From contig NZ_JARRAH010000001.1 in the NCBI RefSeq assembly GCF_030553305.1, positions 1,922,001 to 1,986,000 on the forward strand: a DNA stretch of 64,000 bases, read 5' to 3'. Made by a program: the position numbers and the translations under genes. This DNA comes from Halomarina ordinaria (GTDB lineage: Archaea > Halobacteriota > Halobacteria > Halobacteriales > Haloarculaceae). The notes under the pieces are model-generated. The model was not told the origin of the DNA, searched no databases, and saw only the letters and a program-made list of their open reading frames with translations. Of the stretch, positions 44,473 to 53,194 are shown piece by piece (position 1 is the first letter of the stretch; the number at the start of each line of letters is the position of its first letter).

Positions 44473-45720
44473 ATGACCTCAGGAAGCGATCGAGTACCTC
44501 GCCAATTCAGAAAGTTCTCCGCGGAAGAAGCGCTTGAGATATTCGAGAGTCGTGAGGACAATGCACGTCCTGTTACCGCTGATGATGTTACGGAGGTCCT
44601 TGGTTGGTCACGTCGTACCGTCCACAACAAGCTCAAAGAGCTTGTCGAGAAAGATAAGTTGGCCACTCGGAAAGTCGGTGCACGAGCCAGAGTATGGTGG
44701 ATTCCTCAACTGGAAGAGAGCCAAGAACAGGATACAAGCATCAGTTCGGCGCCACCAGGTGCTCCTAAACCGAGGCAGAAAGAAACTGCGACATCCACAG
44801 GTCCAGAGACCGCTGAGGAAGTTCTTGAGATCATACGAGATGATTTGAGTGCGAGAAACGAAGAGCAGCGGATGGAACGGTCGCGAGCAATCCTGTCTGC
44901 ATACAAATATCTACAGGAGCACGGAGAAGGCGATATCAAAGCCGCAGAAATTGATGACATCAAGGAGCATGCTTATTCCAAGTATCCAACGGAGAGAGAC
45001 GCAGACAGACAATGGGATAACTACCTCCGGGAGGGGCTAATCCTCCTCCCAGGAGTCGAACCCTCGCCAGGGACATCTGGAATATGGTACTTCATCGAAC
45101 CAGGAAATAAGGTAATAGAAAAAATAGATAGTGTTGGAATAGCATCGGAGATTGAAGAGATAGAGGTAAAGGGAGATGGGGAGGTAGCCAAAAGACAGCG
45201 TGCCCTACTTCAATTGGCCTATGATTACCTGAAAGATCGAGGTAGTGCGACAAAAGAGGATTTTGAGCGGATTCTACCAGAATACCATGCGCATTATGCT
45301 AACTTCGACGTCTTATGGAGTTACTTCCTTCGAGATTCGTTGAAGCGTCTGGATGGAGTTATCGCTCCTCCCCAAGGGACGGGGACCTGGCAATATATTT
45401 CTCCAAATCTGCGGCAGGAACTCAATGTAGAGATAGAAGAACCAGTTAGGCAGTACAATAAAATAAAGGGAGAGGGAGAGGTTGCTGATCGCCAACGTCA
45501 GCTACTGCAGCTTGCATATAACCATCTAAAATCAGAAGGGAGCGCTAAGAGGAGTGATTTCGAGGAAGTGCTTCCAGACTATACTGCACACTATTCGGAT
45601 TTTGAGGGACTTTGGTCATATCTTCTACGGGAGGGGCTTGAGAGTATACCAAACGTCTCGAAGGAGGCATCACGAGGGAGATATACCACGTATCGTCATG
45701 GCGAGCCGCAGGACAGCTGA
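44473..45720 (+). CDS. winged-helix protein with three tandem ~75-residue domains
   Basis: A 415-residue protein. The N-terminal winged helix (about 15–80; VTADDVTEVLGWSRRTVHNKLKELVEKDKLATRKVGARARVWW) is followed by a Pro/Thr linker. Then come three copies of one domain at 135–210, 239–311 and 338–408, each with (R)QRxxLLxLAYxYLK…G, a DFExxLPxYxAHYxxFxxLWSYxLRxxL core, and an aromatic end. Copies 2 and 3 are closest. The gene is AT-rich against the integrase and the chromosome. An upstream in-frame ATG exists at 44401. No family recognised; probably DNA-binding, with the iterons just upstream as a possible target. Confidence 0.75.
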   Translation: MTSGSDRVPRQFRKFSAEEALEIFESREDNARPVTADDVTEVLGWSRRTVHNKLKELVEKDKLATRKVGARARVWWIPQLEESQEQDTSISSAPPGAPKPRQKETATSTGPETAEEVLEIIRDDLSARNEEQRMERSRAILSAYKYLQEHGEGDIKAAEIDDIKEHAYSKYPTERDADRQWDNYLREGLILLPGVEPSPGTSGIWYFIEPGNKVIEKIDSVGIASEIEEIEVKGDGEVAKRQRALLQLAYDYLKDRGSATKEDFERILPEYHAHYANFDVLWSYFLRDSLKRLDGVIAPPQGTGTWQYISPNLRQELNVEIEEPVRQYNKIKGEGEVADRQRQLLQLAYNHLKSEGSAKRSDFEEVLPDYTAHYSDFEGLWSYLLREGLESIPNVSKEASRGRYTTYRHGEPQDS

Positions 45721-45724
45721 GTGA

Positions 45725-45976
45725 TTATCGATTGCAGTCGATCCACGCACACCACTCCTCAAAGTCCTCCGCGCCACACTGCTCGGCGATAGAACGCATC
45801 GTCCCCGTAGGAATCTTATCGGCAGGCTTCATCGGCACTGTAACGATGCGTACCTCGTCGCTATGGGGACTCTCCCAGCGGAGTTTCAGGTGGCTTCCTG
45901 TCCGGCCGACTGGTTGGTAGTTGTGACGGCGGAGCACCTTCGCGATAGTCTGCCCGTCGAAGGACGTTCGGACCAT
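45725..45976 (-). CDS. hicA: HicA-like mRNA interferase toxin
   Basis: An 83-residue dsRBD-fold toxin: SFDGQTIAKVLRRHNYQPVGRTGSHLKLRW with the catalytic His in GSH, then IVTVPMKPADKIPTGTMRSIAEQCGAEDFEEW. HicA cleaves mRNA and is neutralised by HicB. It lies 4 nt after the antitoxin gene, the less common order antitoxin first. Confidence 0.88.
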   Translation of the reverse strand: MVRTSFDGQTIAKVLRRHNYQPVGRTGSHLKLRWESPHSDEVRIVTVPMKPADKIPTGTMRSIAEQCGAEDFEEWCAWIDCNR

Positions 45977-45980
45977 CGAG

Positions 45981-46241
45981 TCAGCGCATAAACTCGGGGA
46001 CGTCGCGGTCATCCTCGTCGTCCGGGTCGAGGCCAAACTCGTGTAGGTCGTCGTCCGTGATGGGGTCGCCCCCGCCTTCGTGGAGCGCGAGGGCTTCGGC
46101 AAGCATCGCTAGCGCCTCGGCTTTCGTCTCGCCGTAAGAGGCGACGCCGCTCTCGATGTCGCGGGCTGTGATCCGGCCGTCGTCCTCGTGGATGAACTCG
46201 ACGCCCTCCCCGCGCCGTCGGTCCGCCGTGTCAACGCTCAT
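45981..46241 (-). CDS. hicB: HicB-like antitoxin
   Basis: An 86-residue partial RNase H-fold antitoxin: VEFIHEDDGRITARDIESGVASYGETKAEALAMLAEALALHEGGG. The C-terminus (ITDDDLHEFGLDPDDEDDRDVPEFMR) is acidic and has no DNA-binding domain of its own, which the overlapping HTH gene could supply. The ATG at 46241 overlaps the HTH stop by 4 bp. Confidence 0.86.
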   Translation of the reverse strand: MSVDTADRRRGEGVEFIHEDDGRITARDIESGVASYGETKAEALAMLAEALALHEGGGDPITDDDLHEFGLDPDDEDDRDVPEFMR

Positions 46242-46486
46242 GTTGTTTCCTCCGGCGAGGTCTCGGCGATACGCCACGCGAGCGACCCGCCAATTTTCTT
46301 ACTCGCCACCGCTCCGGCGTCCTGCAGCCGCCGAAGGCGATAGTCAGCACTCTGCCGTTCGATTCCGAGCACGTCAGCGACCTCCTGTGTTCCCGCCGGC
46401 TCGTGCTCGCGGACGGCGGCGAGGACGTCCTTATCGGCGTGCCGCGCGGCGAATCGCCCCCGCTCGTCGCGCTCAGTCTCGCTCAT
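46238..46486 (-). CDS. winged-helix regulator of the HicBA operon
   Basis: An 82-residue HTH protein (RGRFAARHADKDVLAAVREHEPAGTQEVADVLGIERQSADYRLRRLQDAGAVASKKIGGSLAWRIAE), a MarR/ArsR-like winged helix. First gene of an HTH–hicB–hicA operon with ATGA coupling to hicB. Two GTGCAC boxes 7 bp apart (46495–46500, 46502–46507) sit just upstream and may be its operator. Confidence 0.82.
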   Translation of the reverse strand: MSETERDERGRFAARHADKDVLAAVREHEPAGTQEVADVLGIERQSADYRLRRLQDAGAVASKKIGGSLAWRIAETSPEETT

Positions 46487-46550
46487 AGTGTACTGTGCAC
46501 GGTGCACCAACTTAACCCCTCTGCTGATGAGAAGATGGATAGGTTTATAT

Positions 46551-46572
46551 CCATATGCTGTGTAGCATATGG
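46551..46572. promoter_or_regulatory. palindrome in the divergent promoter region
   Basis: CCATATGCT–GTGT–AGCATATGG is a perfect inverted repeat with 9-bp arms, directly after a GTTTATATCC TATA-like box (about 46543–46552). It covers the expected transcription start of the SWIM gene, so binding there would block that gene. Confidence 0.65.
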
Positions 46573-46664
46573 TAGAGAAAGACGGCGTCCCCGGGCGTGA
46601 TTCCTCGGAGAATCGCGCCGGGTGTTGCACCACCCGACGCTGGCTTTCTCGGAGAGAGAAGCCA

Positions 46665-47243
46665 ATGACGAGTACGAACGCTGCCCCACAAGAGCGTACC
46701 GACCTTGACGCGCGGGACGTCCGCGCGCTCACCGACTACCTCCTTGTCGTCGAGGAGGCCCCCGGCCTGTTCCTCGTCTACGGCGAGGACGGCGATGAGT
46801 ACACCGTTGACGCTGACACCGGCGCGTGTACCTGCCCGGACGCCGAGTACCGCTACCCCGAGGGTGGCTGCAAGCACGCCCGTCGCGTCGCGTTCCACAC
46901 GGGCGCTCGCGAGGTTCCCGAGTGGATCAATCACAACGCTATGGATCCGCTGCTCGTCAAGCAGCTCGCCGACAGCAAGGCTCCGGACGTCTCGCCCGAG
47001 CAAGAGGTTGCTACGGACGGCGGGGCAGTCGTCGACGACGAGGAGGCGACTCTCCACGACGAAGACAGCGGCGATAGATACACAGAACACGTCGAACCCC
47101 CATCGCAGGGCGGGGAGCCGTACGTCCGCTGTGTGTCGTGTGGCTGGGAACTCCTCATCTCGCTCGGTGGGTGGGACGCTCTGACCCACGCCGAGGGGTG
47201 TCCGAGCAGCCAGCAACCCTTTCAGAGTGACGACGACGATTAA
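46665..47243 (+). CDS. SWIM zinc-finger protein
   Basis: A 192-residue protein. The SWIM motif is CTCPDAEYRYPEGGCKHARRV (CxCx…CxH), which binds nucleic acid or protein. A second cysteine/histidine set VRCVSCGWELLISLGGWDALTHAEGC at the end could form another finger. A start at ATG 46569 is possible, where a leaderless transcript would begin; 46665 has a GGAGAG Shine-Dalgarno-like site and the family-like MTSTN start. Similar proteins are frequent on haloarchaeal plasmids and proviruses. Confidence 0.8.
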   Translation: MTSTNAAPQERTDLDARDVRALTDYLLVVEEAPGLFLVYGEDGDEYTVDADTGACTCPDAEYRYPEGGCKHARRVAFHTGAREVPEWINHNAMDPLLVKQLADSKAPDVSPEQEVATDGGAVVDDEEATLHDEDSGDRYTEHVEPPSQGGEPYVRCVSCGWELLISLGGWDALTHAEGCPSSQQPFQSDDDD

Positions 47244-47409
47244 CGAAGTGTTTCCCCATACGATTTAATCGTCTTTCCTGCTTGCGGTGCTGTAGATGTT
47301 GGACGCTCTTGAGTAGAGGATTGTTAGCCGTGGTGATGCGGGTTGCTCGGACGCTGTAAGCTCGCTCAGGAGTTCGACGACCTGCAAGTCCCGACGAGCT
47401 TCAACTCGT

Positions 47410-50400
47410 CTACGGTTCTGTTTTAACCGCTTCGTACTTCCGTAGCACCATGTCGAAGTAGTCCTCGTCCATCAGCCGGGGATTTTGAACGCGGTGGAAG
47501 TCATCGAGTACGAACTTCGTCTGCTCGTGGTTGAGGCCGTAAGCGTGGAAGGCCGCGGCGTCGAGTTCTGCCTGCACCTCTCGGCGCTCGCTCATGCTCG
47601 TGGCTGGTTCAACGCCACCGAGACGGTCGCGCAGCTCTTCGAACTCCTCGCCGTAGCAGTTCAGGCGGGCGGCCCGCTTCCATATGTGGTCGAACCACTC
47701 GTCACCGTCGGTGAGACGCGGTGCTTGTGACTCTCTTAGCTTGTAGAAAACTACAGTCGAGTCAATCTTTGTCCGCATCAGAAAATCGAACGGGAGGCTG
47801 TTCAACAGTCCAACTGCCACGAACAGTTCTCTGTCCGAATAGATTCGTTCGTAGACGCTATGCAGATTGGATTCTGTAAGATCTTCCTCTTCGGGTGCGA
47901 TTCGATATGGACGGAGGGTCGGCGCTTTATCGTGGCACACCACTTCCTTCGGAAGGACCGATGCAATCAACGTCCGCTCGTCACTGGAGCGGGCAATATC
48001 ACGGTAGGCGATACGGTACTCAGTACAATCGAGCAGCACGTCGTCTTCTGAAAGTGACTTTCCTCGTCGCTCTTCCAGCAACTCGTTCACAAACCCGATT
48101 TGCGAACCAGAGCCATCGAAGGCGTCGTAAATACCGCGCTTTAGTTTCGGTAAACTCTTTTCTCGAATCCGCTTCTTTGCGCTCAGGTTAGGGTCCTCAT
48201 CTTCTGGTACGCTCCAGAACTTTGGTCCTTCCAGGTTGTCCAAGAAAGACGGGTCGTACATGAACTGATAAAGATTACTCCCCCCGAGAACGGGGTAATC
48301 ACCCATCTCTTCCGATTCAAGGAAACGGTCCACATCACTCCCACGGTGAAGTTCAGCATAGGGTTCTACACGCCATGTTCCACCGAGGTCTTCACTGATT
48401 GATGGATGAGCGAGAATCGTGTTCAGAACGTCCGCCTCCTCCTGAGAATCGAGATACGGGAATATGGCTGCTTCAGGCGAATACTCACGAAGGACACGAC
48501 GGGGAATGGAAAGCGCACGTTCTTCGAGTTCCTGTAAAACTTCTACCCCATGTTGTTGGAAGATGCCACGGAGTTCATTAGTTGTTCCACGGTTCTCGAA
48601 TACGAGTGTTCCGAAGTTGTAGCGATTGTCTATCTCAGAGAAAATGCCCTTATTCTCGAAAGTGACGAGCGATTTAATTCCGGTTTCATCAAGCAAGTGG
48701 AGTCGCAGATCCTTCGTTGAAGAACCGTTGAATATCCCTCCCGGAAGCACTTGGGCTACATAGCCGTCGTCGCGGGCAATCTGGAAGACGCGTTCGAGAA
48801 AGAGGGCAGAAAGGTCGCTTTCCGTAGCCGACGTTCGCCCCGCAACTGTAGGGCGCTGAAGCTCATACTCATCAGAGTTGTTGAAATACTTTGATTGGAC
48901 CTCTATTTGTCGCTTGTAGTCTTCCCACCCCTCCCTTACTTCGGAAACTTCCAGCAGTTCATCTTGGCGTCTTTGTTTCGCTTCTGGTAGTAGAGTTCGG
49001 AACTCGGAATCAAACCGACTGAAGTAGTCGTCGCGTTGTGGTGTAATACGGTCCCAGGGAGGATTTCCAACAATCACGTCGAATCCGCCATCTGCATACA
49101 CTTCCGCGAACTCAAGCACCCAGTTGAACGGGTCCATATTTGCCACATCTTCTGAGGTGATGCCCTCAATTCCAGCATCAACGAAGTCCGCGTGAATATC
49201 GTCAATCAGTCCCTCACGGGCCGTCTGGAGCTTTTCAAACGCGGCCCGTCGGTGTTTCTCAGCAACTTCGGTATCGAACGCTTGCTCGTGCTTCTCGATT
49301 TCGTCGATGATTCCTTGATACCGCTCTCGGACGCTGTTCTCGGTGTAGCTACCCAGCGTGTACTCGCCCCGCTCGGTCGTTTCCGGAAAGCCGGTGTAGC
49401 CGATGAGGCTATTCCCCTGTCGGAGGTTGAAAACGATGTTCGGGAGCGCGAGGTCCTCGTCACTGAGGTCGTCCATCACTGCCTCGTCCAACTCCGAGAT
49501 GATGGAGAGCCACAGGCGAAGTTTCCCGATTTCGACCGCTGGCCCCACGATGTCCACGCCGTAAATGTTGTTCAGAACGGTCGTCTTCTTCAGACGGTAC
49601 TCTTGGGGGTAGTTCTCGCTCCTGGCATACAGTGCCTTCCTGACGTTAACGAGTTCTTCGAGGACCGACGTGAGGAAGTGGCCGCTCCCGCAGGCAGGGT
49701 CCACAACTCGAAAATCGTCTACCTCCGCGAGAAGGGACGTGATGAGGTCCCACTTCCCCGGTAGGTCCTCAATGAGTTCGTATACGGAGTCGTACTTCTC
49801 CACTTCCGGCTCGGGCCAGTCGCGGTCCTCGACCAGAACGCGTCCGAAGCGGTCCAGCAACGCGGGTCGGACGGTTTCCTCTGCGCAGAACCGGGTGATT
49901 TCACTCGGGGTGTAGTACGCCCCGAGTTCCTTATTGTTGTCTGCGTTGTCGCTGGTGATGTAGTTGATCGTCTTCTCGAAGACGTTGCCGAGCACACTCG
50001 GGTCGAGGTCGGTCGGTGCGCCAGCCGCCGAAAAGCTGTAGCCTTCTAGCAGGTCGATGATATCGAACAGGACGCTGTTCCGCACGTCGAAGTCCGCCTC
50101 ATCGAACTCGTCGCCGTCCTCTCCGATAGTGGGACGGAACAGTCCACCGTTGAGATACGGAATCCCGCTGAAGAGGTCGATGTTCTGGATGTTCGGAGAC
50201 CGCTTGTCGGGCTTTTCGTTCATCACCTCGTAGAACAAGCGTTGTAAGAATTCCTCGTAGAGCGACCCGCCGTACATCCCGCCATCATAGGTCTCCTTCA
50301 GCGTCCGGAGGAGGTCAGGCTGGACAATGGCCTTGTCTTCAAGGAACTTGATGAAGATGAGGCGGTTCATCAACTCCACAGCGAAAAGCCGGGCGTCCTC

Positions 50401-51264
50401 TTCTGTCGCACCGTCCGGTTTTACGACGCCATCACCGACCAGTGAGCGGGTCGTGCGCTCTTCCTCGGAGACGACCCCGAACACGTAGCGGATGTAGTCG
50501 TCGTAGAACTCGTCGGTTATCTCCTCCTGCTTGCGCTTGATGACTTGCCGGGCTTCGCCGCTAATCGAGCGGAAGTTGTCGAACTGGAAGCTCCTGACGA
50601 GTCGAGCCACCCGATCACCGTCCGCGTCGAACACTGCTTCATCGAGGGGGGCGCGTTTCCCGACCTGGTTCTCGAACAATGCGACGAACACCGGCTGGAG
50701 GTCTACATCCTCGATGATGTTGTGGCTGTACGAGTCCGGGTCGTACCGAACGAATACCCAGCGCAGGCCGTCGGTGGCGAAGCCAAAGTCCGACTCGAAC
50801 TCTCGCTGTCCGAGCCAATCTTTCACCTGCCCGACCCCGTGCTTTCGGGAGTGCAGGTCCTTGTTGATGGGCTCGGCTTCGATGAGCAGCCGTGTCGAGT
50901 CAATCTCCGAGTAATCTCGAAGCGACACAGTGTAATCGGCAACCATTGTCCGTCCCCCCGAGAGGCCACCCGCTTCGGTAGCGTACTCGTAGCCGAGTTC
51001 ATCCAAGAAGGGTTCAATGACTGCGTTCTGGGTGAACGATTCCGGCTGAAGACCGTCCTGAGTCATGCTTCCGCGGAGCCTGTACGACCCCGAGCCTGCC
51101 CGGAGCATCTTCCCGAGCGTGTCGTCATCTATCTGTTCGCGGAGGTTAGAAATCGTCTCATCTATCGTCTGAAGCAGACGGGTCTTCCGCTCGTCGGTGA
51201 CTGTCGTCTCGAAGGCTTCCTGAACGAACTCGGTGGCAGTAGTGGTCGTTGATTCGGGAGACAT
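47410..51264 (-). CDS. type IIG-like restriction-modification protein
   Basis: A 1284-residue single-chain protein. The N-terminal nuclease-like domain (about 65–180) has MVADYTVSL (Asp110) and LLIEAEPINKDL (E129-A-E131; the usual ExK lysine is glutamate). The helical connector leads to an adenine-methyltransferase core: LGAYYTPSEITRF, SAM-binding VVDPACGSGHFL (522–531) and catalytic VIVGNPPWD (734–737). A C-terminal target-recognition/TaqI-like domain follows. It would methylate adenine and may cut foreign DNA. PglX of BREX is related, but no BREX partners are here. The ATG at 51264 is preferred to 51318. Confidence 0.85.
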   Translation of the reverse strand: MSPESTTTTATEFVQEAFETTVTDERKTRLLQTIDETISNLREQIDDDTLGKMLRAGSGSYRLRGSMTQDGLQPESFTQNAVIEPFLDELGYEYATEAGGLSGGRTMVADYTVSLRDYSEIDSTRLLIEAEPINKDLHSRKHGVGQVKDWLGQREFESDFGFATDGLRWVFVRYDPDSYSHNIIEDVDLQPVFVALFENQVGKRAPLDEAVFDADGDRVARLVRSFQFDNFRSISGEARQVIKRKQEEITDEFYDDYIRYVFGVVSEEERTTRSLVGDGVVKPDGATEEDARLFAVELMNRLIFIKFLEDKAIVQPDLLRTLKETYDGGMYGGSLYEEFLQRLFYEVMNEKPDKRSPNIQNIDLFSGIPYLNGGLFRPTIGEDGDEFDEADFDVRNSVLFDIIDLLEGYSFSAAGAPTDLDPSVLGNVFEKTINYITSDNADNNKELGAYYTPSEITRFCAEETVRPALLDRFGRVLVEDRDWPEPEVEKYDSVYELIEDLPGKWDLITSLLAEVDDFRVVDPACGSGHFLTSVLEELVNVRKALYARSENYPQEYRLKKTTVLNNIYGVDIVGPAVEIGKLRLWLSIISELDEAVMDDLSDEDLALPNIVFNLRQGNSLIGYTGFPETTERGEYTLGSYTENSVRERYQGIIDEIEKHEQAFDTEVAEKHRRAAFEKLQTAREGLIDDIHADFVDAGIEGITSEDVANMDPFNWVLEFAEVYADGGFDVIVGNPPWDRITPQRDDYFSRFDSEFRTLLPEAKQRRQDELLEVSEVREGWEDYKRQIEVQSKYFNNSDEYELQRPTVAGRTSATESDLSALFLERVFQIARDDGYVAQVLPGGIFNGSSTKDLRLHLLDETGIKSLVTFENKGIFSEIDNRYNFGTLVFENRGTTNELRGIFQQHGVEVLQELEERALSIPRRVLREYSPEAAIFPYLDSQEEADVLNTILAHPSISEDLGGTWRVEPYAELHRGSDVDRFLESEEMGDYPVLGGSNLYQFMYDPSFLDNLEGPKFWSVPEDEDPNLSAKKRIREKSLPKLKRGIYDAFDGSGSQIGFVNELLEERRGKSLSEDDVLLDCTEYRIAYRDIARSSDERTLIASVLPKEVVCHDKAPTLRPYRIAPEEEDLTESNLHSVYERIYSDRELFVAVGLLNSLPFDFLMRTKIDSTVVFYKLRESQAPRLTDGDEWFDHIWKRAARLNCYGEEFEELRDRLGGVEPATSMSERREVQAELDAAAFHAYGLNHEQTKFVLDDFHRVQNPRLMDEDYFDMVLRKYEAVKTEP

Positions 51265-51563
51265 GAGTAGGACGCTGACTGGTTCTTTTCGTATCTCTGA
51301 CCAACTCGGGTTAAGCATTTGGAAGAAAGCGGTCGCTGTGTTGTGCCACCCGATGTCTTATCTGGAAAACCAACGAGAAAACCCAGCATCAGCTAGCGCC
51401 GAACGAGGCTCTATGTCCGCGCACTGGCTACGTTCGGTCTATTCGAACTGCGTAAACACTGTTAACAGCAGCAGGTGGAGGGCGGAAAAAAGCTTCCCGC
51501 AGACTTTCAACAGGCGGTTCTGAAGCCACGTGGTCTTCTACAGAACTCGGGATCTTCCTCCGT

Positions 51564-51749
51564 TTAGTCGTTCACCGAGAGTGGCCACGTGTAGTTTTCG
51601 AGGCGGTAGCGAATTGAGACAGGCAGCACGTAGATACTGAGACGAACTTCGCCTACACCTTCGATGACAAACTCACTTACCCCCTCATCTAGATGAATAA
51701 ACATTCCAGAGATATGTCCATCAAGTATATCCACAACCCCGAGTTCCAA
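51564..51749 (-). CDS. possible small β-rich protein
   Basis: A 61-codon frame (MELGVVDILDGHISGMFIHLDEGVSEFVIEGVGEVRLSIYVLPVSIRYRLENYTWPLSVND) with alternating hydrophobic residues like β strands. It could be a real mini-gene or a remnant. No similarity recognised; it overlaps an opposite-strand short frame. Confidence 0.4.
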   Translation of the reverse strand: MELGVVDILDGHISGMFIHLDEGVSEFVIEGVGEVRLSIYVLPVSIRYRLENYTWPLSVND

Positions 51750-51815
51750 GAGTTGATAACTGAATTGCTTCGTGAGGAGATATATGAAGCCAGTCAGGAA
51801 CCGGCCGAGTCGTGA
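51714..51815 (+). CDS. possible micro-protein or gene remnant
   Basis: A 33-codon frame (MSIKYIHNPEFQELITELLREEIYEASQEPAES), helical and acidic. Stops lie just upstream in frame, so if it is a remnant, the front is lost. Only one of this and the overlapping minus-strand frame is likely real. Confidence 0.3.
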   Translation: MSIKYIHNPEFQELITELLREEIYEASQEPAES

Positions 51816-51828
51816 GCGAACTCGCGAG

Positions 51829-52530
51829 TCATCCGGGCGGCACCTCGACTCCCACAGACTCTGCGAGAGCGTGAAGTTCGGTGAGAGACGCGTCTTGCCA
51901 CTCGTGGTACGCGTCTCGTAGTTTCGTTAGGTGAGTTTCGTACGTCTCCCGATGCATCCCTGCCGGCCGGCCTGGCGGGTACGGATAGTCGGTACTGTTC
52001 GGGTGGGGACGCCGGTTGTTCGAGTCGATTTTCGCGTAGGCCCGCCGATATCGACGCTCCGCTTGCTTTACCTCGTCCCCCGACTCTCGGCACGATCGAT
52101 AACCCAGTTCGTGACACTCCCGGCAGGCGAATATCTGTCCGTTCAGCGGGCGGTAGAGCTTCCCGATACGGGTCCCACAGCCGACCATCGGACACCGAAA
52201 CCATGGACGAGAACCGCCGAAGTTGCACGCTGTGTAGTTGAGCGCAATGGGATACGCGTGGTCGGTCGTCTCATCGGTTCTGTTGTCGGTGACGGTATAT
52301 TCCACCCGGAGGTGTGTCGCTCGCTCAACCGAAGCATCGTCGACCGGGAGAGCACGAACGCCGATTTCGGCGACTTTGTCGCCGTTTCCACCATTATCAT
52401 ACCAAGCGTAGGGGCCGAACGCTCCGGGGTGATCGACCAGCTCGGTGAACGCGTTCACATCGAGCGTATGGCACTCCTCGACGTTTGGCGTCGTCGCGTA
52501 CGAGTCACGGCCGGACCCCCAGCCACCCAT
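51829..52530 (-). CDS. zinc-ribbon protein with GGWGSGR start
   Basis: A 233-residue protein starting MGGWGSGRDSYATTPNVEECHTLDVNAFTEL, a start shared by a widespread set of plasmid and phage proteins of unknown role. Further on a zinc ribbon is visible: CPMVGCGTRIGKLY…FACRECHELGYRSC. A helical C-terminus follows. The ATG at 52530 begins that motif. It starts one base after the stop of the previous gene, so the two are one transcript. Confidence 0.78.
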   Translation of the reverse strand: MGGWGSGRDSYATTPNVEECHTLDVNAFTELVDHPGAFGPYAWYDNGGNGDKVAEIGVRALPVDDASVERATHLRVEYTVTDNRTDETTDHAYPIALNYTACNFGGSRPWFRCPMVGCGTRIGKLYRPLNGQIFACRECHELGYRSCRESGDEVKQAERRYRRAYAKIDSNNRRPHPNSTDYPYPPGRPAGMHRETYETHLTKLRDAYHEWQDASLTELHALAESVGVEVPPG

Positions 52531-52531
52531 C

Positions 52532-52780
52532 TTAGAACGGAAGGCCCGTGTCTTGGTGTTCGCCGCTGACATCCCGTTTCGCTACCGCCGTCGACGTCTG
52601 TTTCGCCTTCGTCACTCCGGCCCGGTCGAGAATCGCCTCAGCGGCACGGATTTGCACGCGCTCGTCCTCGGCGTCAAGGAGACTGCGGAGTGTCGCGGCG
52701 GCTTCGGGAACTGCCGCCTGCAGTTCGTCGCGAGCGTCGTCGACTGGCGCGCGCTCTGCCGGGGACTCGGTCGTCGCCAT
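52532..52780 (-). CDS. small helical protein, HEAT-like
   Basis: An 82-residue protein (DDARDELQAAVPEAAATLRSLLDAEDERVQIRAAEAILDRAGVTKAKQ…). LLDAEDERVQIRAAEAILDRAG is a pattern common in small mobile-element proteins and resembles one HEAT-type repeat or a small terminase-like helix pair. First gene of the minus-strand pair with the GGWGSGR protein. Role unknown. Confidence 0.65.
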   Translation of the reverse strand: MATTESPAERAPVDDARDELQAAVPEAAATLRSLLDAEDERVQIRAAEAILDRAGVTKAKQTSTAVAKRDVSGEHQDTGLPF

Positions 52781-52950
52781 GCGATGTTTTGGGTCTGTTT
52801 TTCCATAAATCGTTAGGGAACTTGGGAGGTGATGGCTTCGTCACTGACAAGACGTAGACTGTTGGTAGTATGGGTATGTACCAAGTTCAGAGCAACCTTC
52901 TTAAAGCCCAATAGATTTATAGGCTCATCACATACATTGAGTACACCGAG

Positions 52951-53187
52951 GTGGATTCCCGTCAGGTGGCGCTACCCACCATGCCACACCTGATGACCAC
53001 CTGTGGGATGGACATGACACACGACAAAAAGAACGGGGAGACTGTGACTATAGAGCGTACAACAGACAAGCCAGGAGTTAGCGAATTGCTGGCAGCTTAC
53101 CAGCCCCGACAAACCCCAACAAGGACCACACCGAGACGGCGAACAGCCCAATTTGCCGTAGAAGAGGCAGAAGACGGTAGCGAGTAA
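52951..53187 (+). CDS. small basic protein before the SDH protease
   Basis: A 78-residue frame (GTG start; internal ATGs at 52981 and later) ending KPGVSELLAAYQPRQTPTRTTPRRRTAQFAVEEAEDGSE. A TATA-like GATTTATAGG at 52912–52921 gives a short leader. Seven nt separate it from the protease gene. Function unknown; the first ~20 residues may not be translated. Confidence 0.55.
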   Translation: MDSRQVALPTMPHLMTTCGMDMTHDKKNGETVTIERTTDKPGVSELLAAYQPRQTPTRTTPRRRTAQFAVEEAEDGSE

Positions 53188-53194
53188 GCGGAAT

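Noticed and set aside
47410-51264. BREX PglX identity for the large RM gene
   Set aside because: No BrxA/B/C/L or PglZ genes are in the window, and the methylase motif is NPPW with an N-terminal nuclease-like region, fitting type IIG better.
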